Below are positions 1 to 6,399 of a DNA stretch of 7,472 nt, in pieces. The DNA is taken from assembly GCA_900551945.1 (NCBI GenBank), contig URYE01000099.1:1-7472 (forward strand), read 5' to 3'. Made by a program: the position numbers and the translations under genes. Under the pieces are notes generated by a model that made no database searches, was not told where the DNA came from, and saw only the letters and a program-made list of their open reading frames with translations. The stretch comes from an uncultured Eubacterium sp. Lineage in GTDB: Bacteria > Bacillota > Clostridia > Lachnospirales > Lachnospiraceae. Numbering within the stretch: position 1 is the first letter of the stretch; each line of letters opens with the position of its first letter.

Positions 1-246
1 TAATATTGAGTATCTATATTTTATATGAAATTTCCTTATTGTGACAGCTCTATTATTTTTTATAACAAAACTTTTTACACTTTTCATATCTATTTTTTAT
101 AATGCAGCTTATTCATAAAGCTATTAATACTATCACAATCATCAAAAATAACTTACAATTACTAACTTCTAGCACTTAAAGTCATAATTATAACTTACTT
201 GATAATAATAAAATTAGATTTTTTACTATAAAAAAAAATTGTCACA
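1..246. other. AT-rich intergenic spacer at left edge
   Basis: No open reading frame of convincing length or composition occurs here on either strand. The stretch is very AT-rich with several A and T runs. Reading forward, TTTACA (74-79) and TATAAT (98-103) are separated by 18 bp and look like a sigma-A promoter, followed by a small inverted repeat (AGCTT...AAGCT, about 106-121), but no gene follows. Reading in the minus direction, the stretch would be the upstream region of a gene beyond the left edge, and I could not pick a promoter with confidence. Confidence 0.5.
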
Positions 247-308
247 ACAGTTGACAAAATACCATGCAAACACCGATTTTGGTGTTATTTACATAAATCA
301 AAAAAAGT
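247..308. repeat. Copy A of a ~64-bp dispersed repeat next to the ung terminator
   Basis: By hand alignment this stretch matches 5355-5418 in about 45 of 64 columns, with one 2-base gap. Both begin with ACAGT, share a central TTTTG, and end with ATT..CATAAAT followed by an A run and GT. In both places the element lies immediately downstream (minus direction) of an intrinsic terminator and overlaps its T run. Copy A contains a 6-bp inverted repeat (AACACC/GGTGTT, 269-286) that copy B does not preserve perfectly. I do not recognise the element. It could be a small dispersed repeat, a decayed mobile-element end, or the start of a neighbouring regulatory region. Confidence 0.5.
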
Positions 309-350
309 TCCCAATGCTCTTACTTATTAGTAAGAATATTGGAAACTTTT
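300..350 (-). terminator. Intrinsic terminator after ung
   Basis: On the minus strand, 8 bases past the ung stop, 329-350 pairs with 303-324 to form a long hairpin. AGTAAG/CTTACT closes a 4-base loop, CCAAT/ATTGG forms the middle, and AAGTT/AACTT with outer A-T pairs forms the base. There are a few G-U wobbles and one mismatch. The stem runs directly into seven T residues (300-306 complement). This is a classic Rho-independent terminator and marks ung as the last gene of its transcript. Confidence 0.9.
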
Positions 351-357
351 GATAGTA

Positions 358-1035
358 TTAAATATTTTCAATCTGCCAGTCAATTGGTGTTTCACCATTC
401 TTTACAAGAAATTCATTTGCTTGACTAAAATGCTTGCAACCAAAGAAACCTCTATAAGCTGACAATGGACTTGGGTGTGGTGCTTTAAGTATTAAGTGCT
501 TAGGATTAGTAAGCATTGGTATTTTACTTTGAGCTGGCCTTCCCCAAAGCATATACACAATAGGTCTGTCCTGTGCATTTACCGCATTAATTACTGCGTC
601 TGTAAATTGCTCCCAACCCTTTCCTTGATGGGAATTGGCTTGATGAGCTCTAACTGTAAGCACTGTATTAAGAAGTAATACTCCCTGGTCAGCCCATTTT
701 TTAAGATATCCATTGTTAGGAATATAACAACCACAATCATCGTGAAGTTCCTTATATATATTCTGTAAAGATGGTGGTATCTCCTTTTGCTCTGGTAATA
801 CTGAAAATGAAAGACCATGCGCCTGATGTGCATTGTGATATGGGTCTTGACCTAATAACAGCACTTTTACTTTACTCAATGGAGTAAAATGAAACGCATT
901 AAAAATATCATCTGCTGGCGGATATACAACTGCCCTTGAATATTCTTCCTTTACAAATGTATATAAATCCCTATAATAATCTTTTTTAAATTCACCGCTT
1001 ATACTGTCAAGCCAGTCGTTATCTATCATGCTCAT
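358..1035 (-). CDS. ung: Uracil-DNA glycosylase, family 1
   Basis: This 225-residue cytoplasmic repair enzyme removes uracil from DNA, the first step of base-excision repair after cytosine deamination or dUTP misincorporation. All family-1 signatures are visible. They are the water-activating loop GQDPYH (62-67, catalytic Asp64), Phe77 in GLSFSV stacking on uracil, the proline-rich PPS (87-89), the uracil-reading Asn123 in LLNTVLTV, and the Leu-intercalation loop HPSPLS (187-192) with catalytic His187. Length is typical of the family. The ATG at 1035 has AAGAAGG (1043-1049) 7 bases upstream; a second ATG two codons later is possible but less well spaced. It is about 200 bp from hisF and followed by a strong terminator, so it is probably its own unit or fed by readthrough from hisF. 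No missing residues were seen. Confidence 0.97.
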   Translation of the reverse strand: MSMIDNDWLDSISGEFKKDYYRDLYTFVKEEYSRAVVYPPADDIFNAFHFTPLSKVKVLLLGQDPYHNAHQAHGLSFSVLPEQKEIPPSLQNIYKELHDDCGCYIPNNGYLKKWADQGVLLLNTVLTVRAHQANSHQGKGWEQFTDAVINAVNAQDRPIVYMLWGRPAQSKIPMLTNPKHLILKAPHPSPLSAYRGFFGCKHFSQANEFLVKNGETPIDWQIENI

Positions 1036-1056
1036 GTAAACACCTTCTTTTATCTT

Positions 1057-1085
1057 ATAATTATTTGACTACTCTCTCATATCAA
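1057..1085 (-). promoter_or_regulatory. Weak candidate ung promoter
   Basis: On the minus strand, TTGATA (1080-1085) is followed after 17 bp by AATTAT (1057-1062). The -35 is good but the -10 is poor, and TATAAG three bases further on gives too long a spacer. The -35 overlaps a perfect 6-bp inverted repeat, TTGACT/AGTCAA (1065-1070 and 1085-1090, 14 bp apart), which could be an operator or chance in AT-rich DNA. Confidence 0.3.
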
Positions 1086-1121
1086 GTCAATATAAAATAA
1101 CAACCATAATTTTTAAATTCA

Positions 1122-1224
1122 TGCCAAAAACACAAATCTAAGTAAGTGAGCTTTTGGCACATTTTTGTAAATCCTTCTAAATCTTAGAAGCAATAATATA
1201 TCATTTTCAAATTTAAAATATATT
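1122..1224. other. Hairpin-rich spacer between hisF and ung
   Basis: Three inverted repeats lie in series downstream of hisF. The first is an A/T-only stem (1203-1207 with 1215-1219, extended by ATAT). The second is CTTCTAA/TTAGAAG (1174-1180 and 1184-1190, 3-base loop). The third is TGCCAAAA/TTTTGGCA (1122-1129 and 1152-1159, 22-base loop). None is followed by a clean T run on the minus strand, so none is a convincing hisF terminator. The third is followed by five Ts on the plus strand, where no gene ends. They may slow or partly end hisF transcription or protect its 3' end. Confidence 0.4.
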
Positions 1225-1238
1225 ATCTCAATATATAA

Positions 1239-2003
1239 TTAGTTTATTCTCATTGGAATACCCTTATCATTAAGATATTTCTTTAAGTCCATTATCTCCA
1301 TTTCTCGATAATGAAATAGTGAAGCTGCAAGTGCTGCATCTGCATTTCCTTTTTCAAATGCGTCATAAAAATGTTCCATATTACCTGCACCACCCGAAGC
1401 AATTACTGGAATTGATACTGAATTAGCAACTGCTTTAGTAAGCTCGATATCATATCCTGCCTTAGTTCCATCACAATCCATACTTGTTAAAAGAATTTCA
1501 CCAGCTCCAAGCTTTTCAGCTTTGATAGCCCATTCAATAGCATCAATTCCCATATCCACACGTCCACCATTTTTATAAATAGTCCAATGTGAACCATCTT
1601 CACTTCTCTTAGCGTCAATAGCAACAACTACACACTGACTTCCAAACTTATCTGCTGCTTCACTTATAAGCTGTGGGTTCATAATAGCAGCCGAATTAAT
1701 TGATATTTTATCAGCACCTTCTCTTAACAACACCTTAAAATCTTCAACTGTTCTTATTCCACCACCAACTGTAAATGGAATAAATACTTTTTCTGCCACC
1801 TTTCTTACAAGGTCAACAGTAGTATTTCTTCCATCGCTTGAAGCTGTTATATCAAGAAATACTAACTCATCAGCTCCCGACTTATCATACATAGTAGCAA
1901 CTTCTACAGGGTCACCTGCATCTTTTAAATCAACAAAATTCGTTCCCTTGACAACTCGTCCATTTTTACAATCAAGGCATGGTATAATTCTTTTAGTAAA
2001 CAT
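1239..2003 (-). CDS. hisF: Imidazole glycerol phosphate synthase, cyclase subunit HisF
   Basis: HisF is the (beta/alpha)8-barrel subunit of the HisH-HisF complex. Ammonia released by HisH travels through the barrel and reacts with PRFAR to give imidazole glycerol phosphate (histidine pathway) and AICAR (purine pathway). The 254-residue length is typical. Catalytic Asp11 lies in RIIPCLD and Asp130 in VVVAIDAK. The two phosphate-binding loops are VGGGIR (79-84) and SGGAG (203-207), a half-barrel duplication typical of the family. The ATG is preceded by AGGAGA (2009-2014) at 6 bases. It lies 33 bp downstream of hisH and is surely cotranscribed with it. I see no defect. Its operon continues upstream into an unknown membrane protein, not into other his genes. 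Confidence 0.98.
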   Translation of the reverse strand: MFTKRIIPCLDCKNGRVVKGTNFVDLKDAGDPVEVATMYDKSGADELVFLDITASSDGRNTTVDLVRKVAEKVFIPFTVGGGIRTVEDFKVLLREGADKISINSAAIMNPQLISEAADKFGSQCVVVAIDAKRSEDGSHWTIYKNGGRVDMGIDAIEWAIKAEKLGAGEILLTSMDCDGTKAGYDIELTKAVANSVSIPVIASGGAGNMEHFYDAFEKGNADAALAASLFHYREMEIMDLKKYLNDKGIPMRIN

Positions 2004-2036
2004 TGTATTCTCCTATTCTGGCACTATAGTTGAATT

Positions 2037-2642
2037 TTATAATTCCGCAAAGTTCTTCAAAATCTTAAGTCCCACATCACTACTTTTTTCTGGGTGGAAC
2101 TGGCAAGCAAATACATTTCCACTCTCAACAGAAGCATGTATATGTGTAGAATACTCTGTTGTAGCCGCTACAATACTTTCATCTTCTGCTTTAAGATAAT
2201 ATGAATGTACAAAATATACATAAGAATTATTTTTAATTCCCTTAAATAATCTTGCTTCTGGTTTTATATCAATAGAATTCCAACCCATATGTGGAATTTT
2301 AAGTCCTTCCTTTGGCGGAATTTTTAATATTTTACCTTTAAGAATTCCAAGCCCCGCAACTCCATGTGCTTCTTCACTTTCTTCAAACAAAAGCTGTAAT
2401 CCAAGACAAATACCAAGAAATGGTGTATTATTATCAACGATTTCTTTTATAACTTCAATAAGCCCATATTCTGAAAGCTTATTCATTGCATCACCAAAAG
2501 CTCCAACACCCGGAAGCACAACTTTATCCGCTGACAATAATACATCTCTTTCTCTTGATACTACAACTTCCTCTCCAAGTGAAATAAGTGCCTTCTCCAC
2601 ACTCTTTAAATTACCTGCATCATAATCAATAATTGCTATCAT
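2037..2642 (-). CDS. hisH: Imidazole glycerol phosphate synthase, glutaminase subunit HisH
   Basis: HisH is a class I glutamine amidotransferase that hydrolyses glutamine and passes ammonia to HisF. The 201 residues carry the nucleophile elbow GICLG with Cys79 and the His183/Glu185 pair in QFHPEKS, completing the catalytic triad. The PGVGAFG oxyanion-hole strand (44-50) and the IPHMGWN segment (116-122) are also typical of HisH. Its ATG overlaps the TGA of the upstream 586-residue gene (ATGA), which suggests translational coupling. A GGAG ten bases upstream, inside the preceding gene, could also serve it. The length is normal and all key residues are present. Histidine-pathway function is secure; the reason for its upstream partner is unknown. 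Confidence 0.98.
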   Translation of the reverse strand: MIAIIDYDAGNLKSVEKALISLGEEVVVSRERDVLLSADKVVLPGVGAFGDAMNKLSEYGLIEVIKEIVDNNTPFLGICLGLQLLFEESEEAHGVAGLGILKGKILKIPPKEGLKIPHMGWNSIDIKPEARLFKGIKNNSYVYFVHSYYLKAEDESIVAATTEYSTHIHASVESGNVFACQFHPEKSSDVGLKILKNFAEL

Positions 2643-4399
2643 TTCTGACCATCTCCATATGCTTCAATTCTATAATAGTACTGTGTAAAGTTTTCTTTTG
2701 ACAAATTAACAAGTGACTGTGCATCTTCTTCTGATATCTTATATGTATTCTGTAAAGCACTTAAAATATCTTGTCTTACAGTGTTAATATCTTCAGAAAC
2801 TCCAAGTTCCGCAGCTTCTGACGCATATTTATTATATCTTGCAAGACCTTTTATTAACGCATTTAAAGCTTCTGTCTTCATTCCCATCTTTGTATAGTTC
2901 TGATATGACTCATACTGTCTTTGAACATACATAACTACACTAGCCTGATTATATACTTCTTCTTCTCTTTCATTAAGATTATTACCAGATAATTCCGCAT
3001 AAGCCTTTGCATAATTATTATTCTTAACATGACTTTTAGCATTATTTAATGTTGTCTGACTGTGAAGCCCTGTATTTAATACTACTATAAGTACACAAAC
3101 ACCAGCTATAAACATTATAAAGAATACTACTGAAAGAGGTTTTATCTTAAGAATATCACCTGGTTTTGGTGGTTCTTTAGGTTTCTTTTCCTTCTTTGGC
3201 TTTTTAGGTTTCTTTTCTTTCTTTGGCTTAGCCTCTTTTTTACTCTTTGCAGCAGCTTTCTTTTCATCAGCTTTAGCTTTCTTTTCTTTTTTCTTAACGT
3301 CTTGTTCTTCTTTTTTAGCACTCTTCTTTTTCTGCTTTTCTTCATAATCAAGACGTTCAGCTTCTTCCTCCGCTGCATCTTCTTCTGCATTCTTTTTCTT
3401 AAACTGGTCAAGTCTATACTTTAACTTAGCAATAAGTCCCTTAGGCTGAGCAGTATTATCATCTGAACCTTCACCATATACTTCCTTTATAACTCTTTCA
3501 TTTTCATCTGAAAGAGTATCTGTAAGCTCTCCTTGTATATCATTAGCGGTATCCTTTTCATGTTCTTTAATTGCCTCTTCTGCCTTTACTTCATCTTCAA
3601 GACTTTCAAAGAATATACCCTTAACTATACTTAATAAACCTTTTTTCTTCTTTTTATCCTTAGTTTTCTCTTGTTTTTTGCTTTGTTTCTTTCCTTCTGA
3701 ATTATCTGCTGACTTTGAAGTTTTTTCACTATCAGATGTATTTTTAATATCTTTAGCATTAACATCTAAGCCTTCTATTTGCTCTACTTCTTTATCTTGC
3801 ACATTTGACCCTTGTGAATCTCCATCTCCACCAAATAAAGAGTCTATTCCAGCAGCACTCGTTTCTTCAGAAGCAATGTTATCTTCTTCTTCACCTTGAT
3901 ATGGAAGGTCTTTTTCAGATAATTTACCATCACTTGCTTCACTTAATAATTCATCAAGATTCATATTAGCAAGTCTATCCAATTCCTCTTCTGATAACTC
4001 TTCAACTTGCTCAGATTGATTATCACCACTTAAATTACTACTGCTAGCATTATCATTATTACTATCTGAAACACTTTCTAAAAGTCTTTCCATATCCTCT
4101 TCTCCAGTAACATCTTGACTATTACCTGTATCAGACTTTCCAACATTATCTATATCTTCTTCAATTATATCTGAGTCTATTCTATCTTTATTAGAAGCCT
4201 CTTCAACAACTTTTTTTACCTGTTCAACAATTTCTTCCTTTTGTTTTTCCTCTGGACTTTTTGCATTTTCAATTTCTTCTTCTTCTAATTTTTGAATATA
4301 TTTTTCTCTATTCTCATTAACTGTTCCCGAACCTTTTTCAACATTATTTAATAGATTATCTAAATAGTTTTCTTCATTAAACTCAGGCAAAATATTCAC
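2639..4399 (-). CDS. Unknown highly charged single-pass membrane protein
   Basis: I do not recognise this 586-residue protein. It has no signal peptide. Residues 1-215 are acidic, Ser/Asn-rich and probably disordered. Then come a lysine-rich patch (236-253), a short amphipathic stretch (254-265), another acidic part, and a second amphipathic stretch (about 320-336). Residues 340-413 are an Ala/Lys/Glu coiled-coil-like region turning into Lys/Pro with two copies of the 9-mer KPKKEKKPK. One membrane helix spans about 421-442 (VVFFIMFIAGVCVLIVVL). The basic flank predicts N-in, C-out, leaving a ~144-residue external helical domain with TPR-like spacing (456-530). The start is GTG with GAGGA 7 bases upstream; the next in-frame Met is residue 103. 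It leads the hisHF operon from its own promoter and overlaps hisH by 4 bp. It may be a scaffold or envelope protein, but that is inference. Confidence 0.85.
   Translation of the reverse strand: MNILPEFNEENYLDNLLNNVEKGSGTVNENREKYIQKLEEEEIENAKSPEEKQKEEIVEQVKKVVEEASNKDRIDSDIIEEDIDNVGKSDTGNSQDVTGEEDMERLLESVSDSNNDNASSSNLSGDNQSEQVEELSEEELDRLANMNLDELLSEASDGKLSEKDLPYQGEEEDNIASEETSAAGIDSLFGGDGDSQGSNVQDKEVEQIEGLDVNAKDIKNTSDSEKTSKSADNSEGKKQSKKQEKTKDKKKKKGLLSIVKGIFFESLEDEVKAEEAIKEHEKDTANDIQGELTDTLSDENERVIKEVYGEGSDDNTAQPKGLIAKLKYRLDQFKKKNAEEDAAEEEAERLDYEEKQKKKSAKKEEQDVKKKEKKAKADEKKAAAKSKKEAKPKKEKKPKKPKKEKKPKEPPKPGDILKIKPLSVVFFIMFIAGVCVLIVVLNTGLHSQTTLNNAKSHVKNNNYAKAYAELSGNNLNEREEEVYNQASVVMYVQRQYESYQNYTKMGMKTEALNALIKGLARYNKYASEAAELGVSEDINTVRQDILSALQNTYKISEEDAQSLVNLSKENFTQYYYRIEAYGDGQK
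3180..3233 (-). repeat. 27-bp tandem repeat, two copies, coding KPKKEKKPK
   Basis: Two adjacent 27-bp units (3180-3206 and 3207-3233) agree at about 22 of 27 positions. They encode a nine-residue Lys/Pro/Glu repeat just inside the predicted membrane helix of the 586-residue protein. Such an in-frame repeat can expand or shrink by slippage without breaking the reading frame, and would alter the length of a basic linker next to the membrane. Confidence 0.7.
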
Positions 4400-4406
4400 C
4401 TCTTTT

Positions 4407-4411
4407 TCCTC
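4407..4411 (-). promoter_or_regulatory. Ribosome site that fixes the GTG start
   Basis: GAGGA on the minus strand sits 7 bases before a GTG codon (4397-4399). No in-frame ATG lies upstream, and the next one is about 100 codons downstream, so this site decides the start of the 586-residue gene. Confidence 0.7.
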
Positions 4412-4422
4412 ATTATTTTAAA

Positions 4423-4451
4423 ATTGTACCACACAAATATACCATTAACAA
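4423..4451 (-). promoter_or_regulatory. Promoter of the membrane protein-hisH-hisF operon
   Basis: On the minus strand, TTGTTA (4446-4451) and TACAAT (4423-4428) are separated by exactly 17 bp, placing a sigma-A-type start about 15-20 bases before the ribosome site. Each box differs from consensus at one or two positions. No leader peptide, T-box or attenuator fits in this short leader, so histidine-responsive attenuation is not evident. Confidence 0.65.
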
Positions 4452-4685
4452 TATATAAATTAAATTCTTTAAGCATCTATACATACTTTTATATATGTAA
4501 AAATATCAATTACACAAGTTTCTTATAAAGCACATTGCAAATATTAGCTTAACTATTTAATTATAACACAAATATTATTACTAATATAGTCTATCAAAAA
4601 AACTTTAACTTGTTATACTATAAACTCATTATTAATAATCTACTCTTAATGCCTTACAAATATAAATAATTTTTTATAGTACTAT
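4452..4685. other. AT-rich spacer between the Sir2-like gene and the hisHF operon
   Basis: No gene is visible. It holds two small palindromes, ATAGTACTAT (4676-4685) directly after the Sir2-like stop and a 12-base ATTATTAATAAT near 4629-4640. Neither is followed by a proper T run on the minus strand, so the terminator of the Sir2-like gene is not identified. A run of seven Ts (minus strand, 4596-4602) lacks a stem. Confidence 0.45.
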
Positions 4686-5231
4686 TTATTCTTGTATATT
4701 AGATACTTCACTTAAAAACTCTGCTGAATTGACATTAATAGATATTGCTTTTCCTGCTATTTCTTGTGGAATTTGTGAAAATGTATTATTTATCCTATAT
4801 AATTTCGCCTTATTATTAATAAGTGTCACCTTTTCAAATGGCCATCTAAACAAGTTAGGATTACTAAACCCTTCCCCTAATTCGATTATTAATAATCTTT
4901 TATTTAAAGTAGCTGATAACCATTTATTATATAAATCCCACTGTTTTTTTTCTTCACTTATTACTTCTTCTGAAATATCTTCTAAAGTATTAGCAACTAG
5001 CATCGGTTGAACAAATCTTTTTCTATTAAAATCAAACTTTTCAATGCTTCTGTCTGTATTAGATGTTATTATAAAATAATTCTTTTTTTCTAACAACTCC
5101 TTATAGTACAATATCACTTTATCAAAATCTTGATTTAGATGTGAACCTTTCAATTCCCTTCCTATCCCTATTAAAATCATATCTGCCTGATTGTAATCAG
5201 CACATAGTTGATTTACAAGTTCTTTATCCAT
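4686..5231 (-). CDS. Small Sir2-fold protein, probably not a standard deacetylase
   Basis: This 181-residue protein resembles the Sir2/sirtuin-like proteins of anaerobic Firmicutes. In order I see a Rossmann-type first strand and loop MILIGIGREL (18-27) where sirtuins have GAGxS, then YFIITSNTD (52-60) matching T(T/Q)NxD. Next are FNRKRFVQP (68-76), ELGEGFSNP (117-125) matching the late GxGxNTP-type NAD loop, and RWPFEKVTL with LYRIN (129-148), a typical C-terminal core. No catalytic His and none of the four zinc cysteines are present; the stretch that should hold them (about 77-108) is short and helical. It may bind NAD or ADP-ribose without deacetylating, or act as a partner. Its start was chosen at 5231 because AAAGGG lies 8 bases upstream; an upstream TTG at 5258 has no well-spaced site. 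It appears monocistronic. Confidence 0.75.
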   Translation of the reverse strand: MDKELVNQLCADYNQADMILIGIGRELKGSHLNQDFDKVILYYKELLEKKNYFIITSNTDRSIEKFDFNRKRFVQPMLVANTLEDISEEVISEEKKQWDLYNKWLSATLNKRLLIIELGEGFSNPNLFRWPFEKVTLINNKAKLYRINNTFSQIPQEIAGKAISINVNSAEFLSEVSNIQE

Positions 5232-5239
5232 AAATAAAA

Positions 5240-5245
5240 CCCTTT
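5240..5245 (-). promoter_or_regulatory. Ribosome site that selects the ATG at 5231
   Basis: AAAGGG lies 8 bases before the ATG. The longer reading frame would begin at a TTG (5258) whose nearest purine run, GGGA, is only about 2 bases away, so the shorter protein is preferred. Confidence 0.6.
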
Positions 5246-5302
5246 CGTTTATTAACAATATCCCAAATTAACTAAAACTCTAAAACAAAATGTACAAGCC
5301 AA

Positions 5303-5331
5303 ATTGTTATAGAATTTTCTGTAACTTTCAA
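5303..5331 (-). promoter_or_regulatory. Weak candidate promoter of the Sir2-like gene
   Basis: TTGAAA (5326-5331) and AACAAT (5303-5308) on the minus strand are 17 bp apart. The -10 is poor, and TATAAC three bases earlier would give too short a spacer. Position, 70-100 bp before the start, is plausible. Confidence 0.3.
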
Positions 5332-5354
5332 AACGTGTTTTTCAAATTATTGCG

Positions 5355-5418
5355 ACAGTAGCCAAGTTCTTATGAATACACAGGTTTTGACTCGTTATTC
5401 GCATAAATGTAAAAAAGT
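5355..5418. repeat. Copy B of the ~64-bp dispersed repeat next to the cheV terminator
   Basis: This is the partner of 247-308 (about 70% identity by hand alignment, starting ACAGT and ending in an A run plus GT). It lies just past the cheV terminator and overlaps its T run, the same arrangement as at ung. Extending left, TTATTGCGACAG (5347-5358) matches TTATTGTGACAG at 36-47 in 11 of 12 bases, hinting at a third partial copy. Between its end and the Sir2-like gene only about 100 bp remain, so it may also overlap that gene's upstream control region. Confidence 0.5.
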
Positions 5419-5441
5419 ACTGCCAATTTCTTGACAGTACT
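5411..5441 (-). terminator. Intrinsic terminator after cheV
   Basis: On the minus strand, 18 bases after the cheV stop, an 11-bp stem (AGTACTGTCAA with TTGGCAGTACT, one G-U pair) closes a GAAA tetraloop and is followed by six Ts. This is a clear Rho-independent terminator separating cheV from the Sir2-like gene. Confidence 0.93.
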
Positions 5442-5459
5442 CATAATCAAACTTTTCAC

Positions 5460-6359
5460 TTACATAAGTAACTTGTCTATCTCTCCTACAAGTAAACCAA
5501 TCTCTGGCTTTGATAATTGAATATCAGCACCAAGTGATTCGCCTTTTGCACGCATCTGCTCATTAATTAATGACGAGAAAATAACAACTGGTATCTTCTT
5601 TAACATGTCATCAGTTTTAATAAGCTTTGTAAGTCTATGTCCATCCATTAATGGCATCTCTAAATCTGTAATAACACACTTTACATCTAATTCTTCTGGT
5701 CTATGTACTCTATAATCTTCAAGATAATCCCAAGCTTCCTTTCCATTATGGCATAATGTAAGGTTAGTATATCCTGCCTTATTAAGAGAATCTGAAATTA
5801 ACTTAATTAACAATGGTGAGTCTTCTGCAACTACAATATGTGATGCGTTTCTATCTCTATGTTCAAGCTTATCTATCTCTGATACCTTTAAACCTGTTTC
5901 AGGGCTTATATCTGATACAATTCTTTCAAAATCTAAAATAACAATTAACTGTCCATCTATCTTAATAATACCTGTAGCAATTCCATTCTCAGCACTACTT
6001 ATAGTAGTATCTGGTGTAATAATATCTGCCCATGACACTCTATGAATACCAACAACAGAATGAACATGAAATGCAACATTCAACTGATTAAAGTTAGTTA
6101 TAATAAACATATCCTTTGATGGGTCTGCTGATGGTGGTAAATTAATAACCTTAGCAAGGTCAACAACTGTTATCATTAAATCTCGTGGCATAAATATGCC
6201 TTCAACGCAAGGATGTGAATTAGGAACAGGTGTTACTGTGTTAGAAGGTACAATCTCTTTTATCTTCGCAACATTAATTCCATAATGATTATTACCTACT
6301 GTAAATTCTAAAACCTCAAGTTCATTAGTTCCACTTTCCATTAAAATATTAGTTTCCAT
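5460..6359 (-). CDS. cheV: Chemotaxis coupling protein CheV (CheW domain + receiver)
   Basis: CheV couples chemoreceptors to the kinase CheA and, through its phosphorylatable receiver, helps adaptation. The 299 residues split into a CheW-like domain (about 13-155, with EFTVGNNHYGINVAKIKEIV at the start and MITVVDLAKVINLP in the middle) and a response-regulator receiver (about 173-299). The receiver has the acidic pair Glu179-Asp180, the phosphoacceptor Asp232 in ITDLEMP, Ser262/263 in VIFSSL and the conserved Lys284 in LSKPE, so it should be active. Length is typical. The ATG has GGAGG (6371-6375) 11 bases upstream; an alternative Met at residue 7 is less likely. It has its own strong promoter and terminator, so it is expressed alone. 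The upstream neighbour is a receptor fragment, consistent with a chemotaxis locus that has been rearranged. Confidence 0.95.
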   Translation of the reverse strand: METNILMESGTNELEVLEFTVGNNHYGINVAKIKEIVPSNTVTPVPNSHPCVEGIFMPRDLMITVVDLAKVINLPPSADPSKDMFIITNFNQLNVAFHVHSVVGIHRVSWADIITPDTTISSAENGIATGIIKIDGQLIVILDFERIVSDISPETGLKVSEIDKLEHRDRNASHIVVAEDSPLLIKLISDSLNKAGYTNLTLCHNGKEAWDYLEDYRVHRPEELDVKCVITDLEMPLMDGHRLTKLIKTDDMLKKIPVVIFSSLINEQMRAKGESLGADIQLSKPEIGLLVGEIDKLLM

Positions 6360-6399
6360 ATTATACTATTCCTCCAATTCACGTACATTTGATATTTAT

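Noticed and set aside
269..286. AACACC/GGTGTT hairpin as a second terminator
   Set aside because: The stem is only 6 bp and no T run follows on either strand; it lies inside the dispersed repeat instead.
496..833. Plus- and minus-strand frames overlapping ung
   Set aside because: ung is unmistakable in the main frame; these overlapping frames have no recognisable motifs.
1948..2199. 83-codon plus-strand frame over the hisH/hisF junction
   Set aside because: It is antisense to two well-identified genes and has no family features.
3142..3411. Arg/Lys-rich 89-codon minus-strand frame inside the 586-residue gene
   Set aside because: It is a frame-shifted shadow of the lysine-rich coding region, with extreme composition and no ribosome site.
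3678..3899. 73-codon plus-strand frame rich in Ser and Pro
   Set aside because: It lies antisense to the acidic part of the 586-residue gene and simply mirrors its Glu/Ser codons.
4729..5010. 93-codon plus-strand frame opposite the Sir2-like gene
   Set aside because: It is antisense to a gene with recognisable Sir2 motifs, and its hydrophobic look follows from the complementary codons.
5232..5258. Nine-codon N-terminal extension of the Sir2-like protein starting at TTG
   Set aside because: The TTG has no properly spaced ribosome site, whereas the ATG at 5231 has AAAGGG 8 bases upstream.
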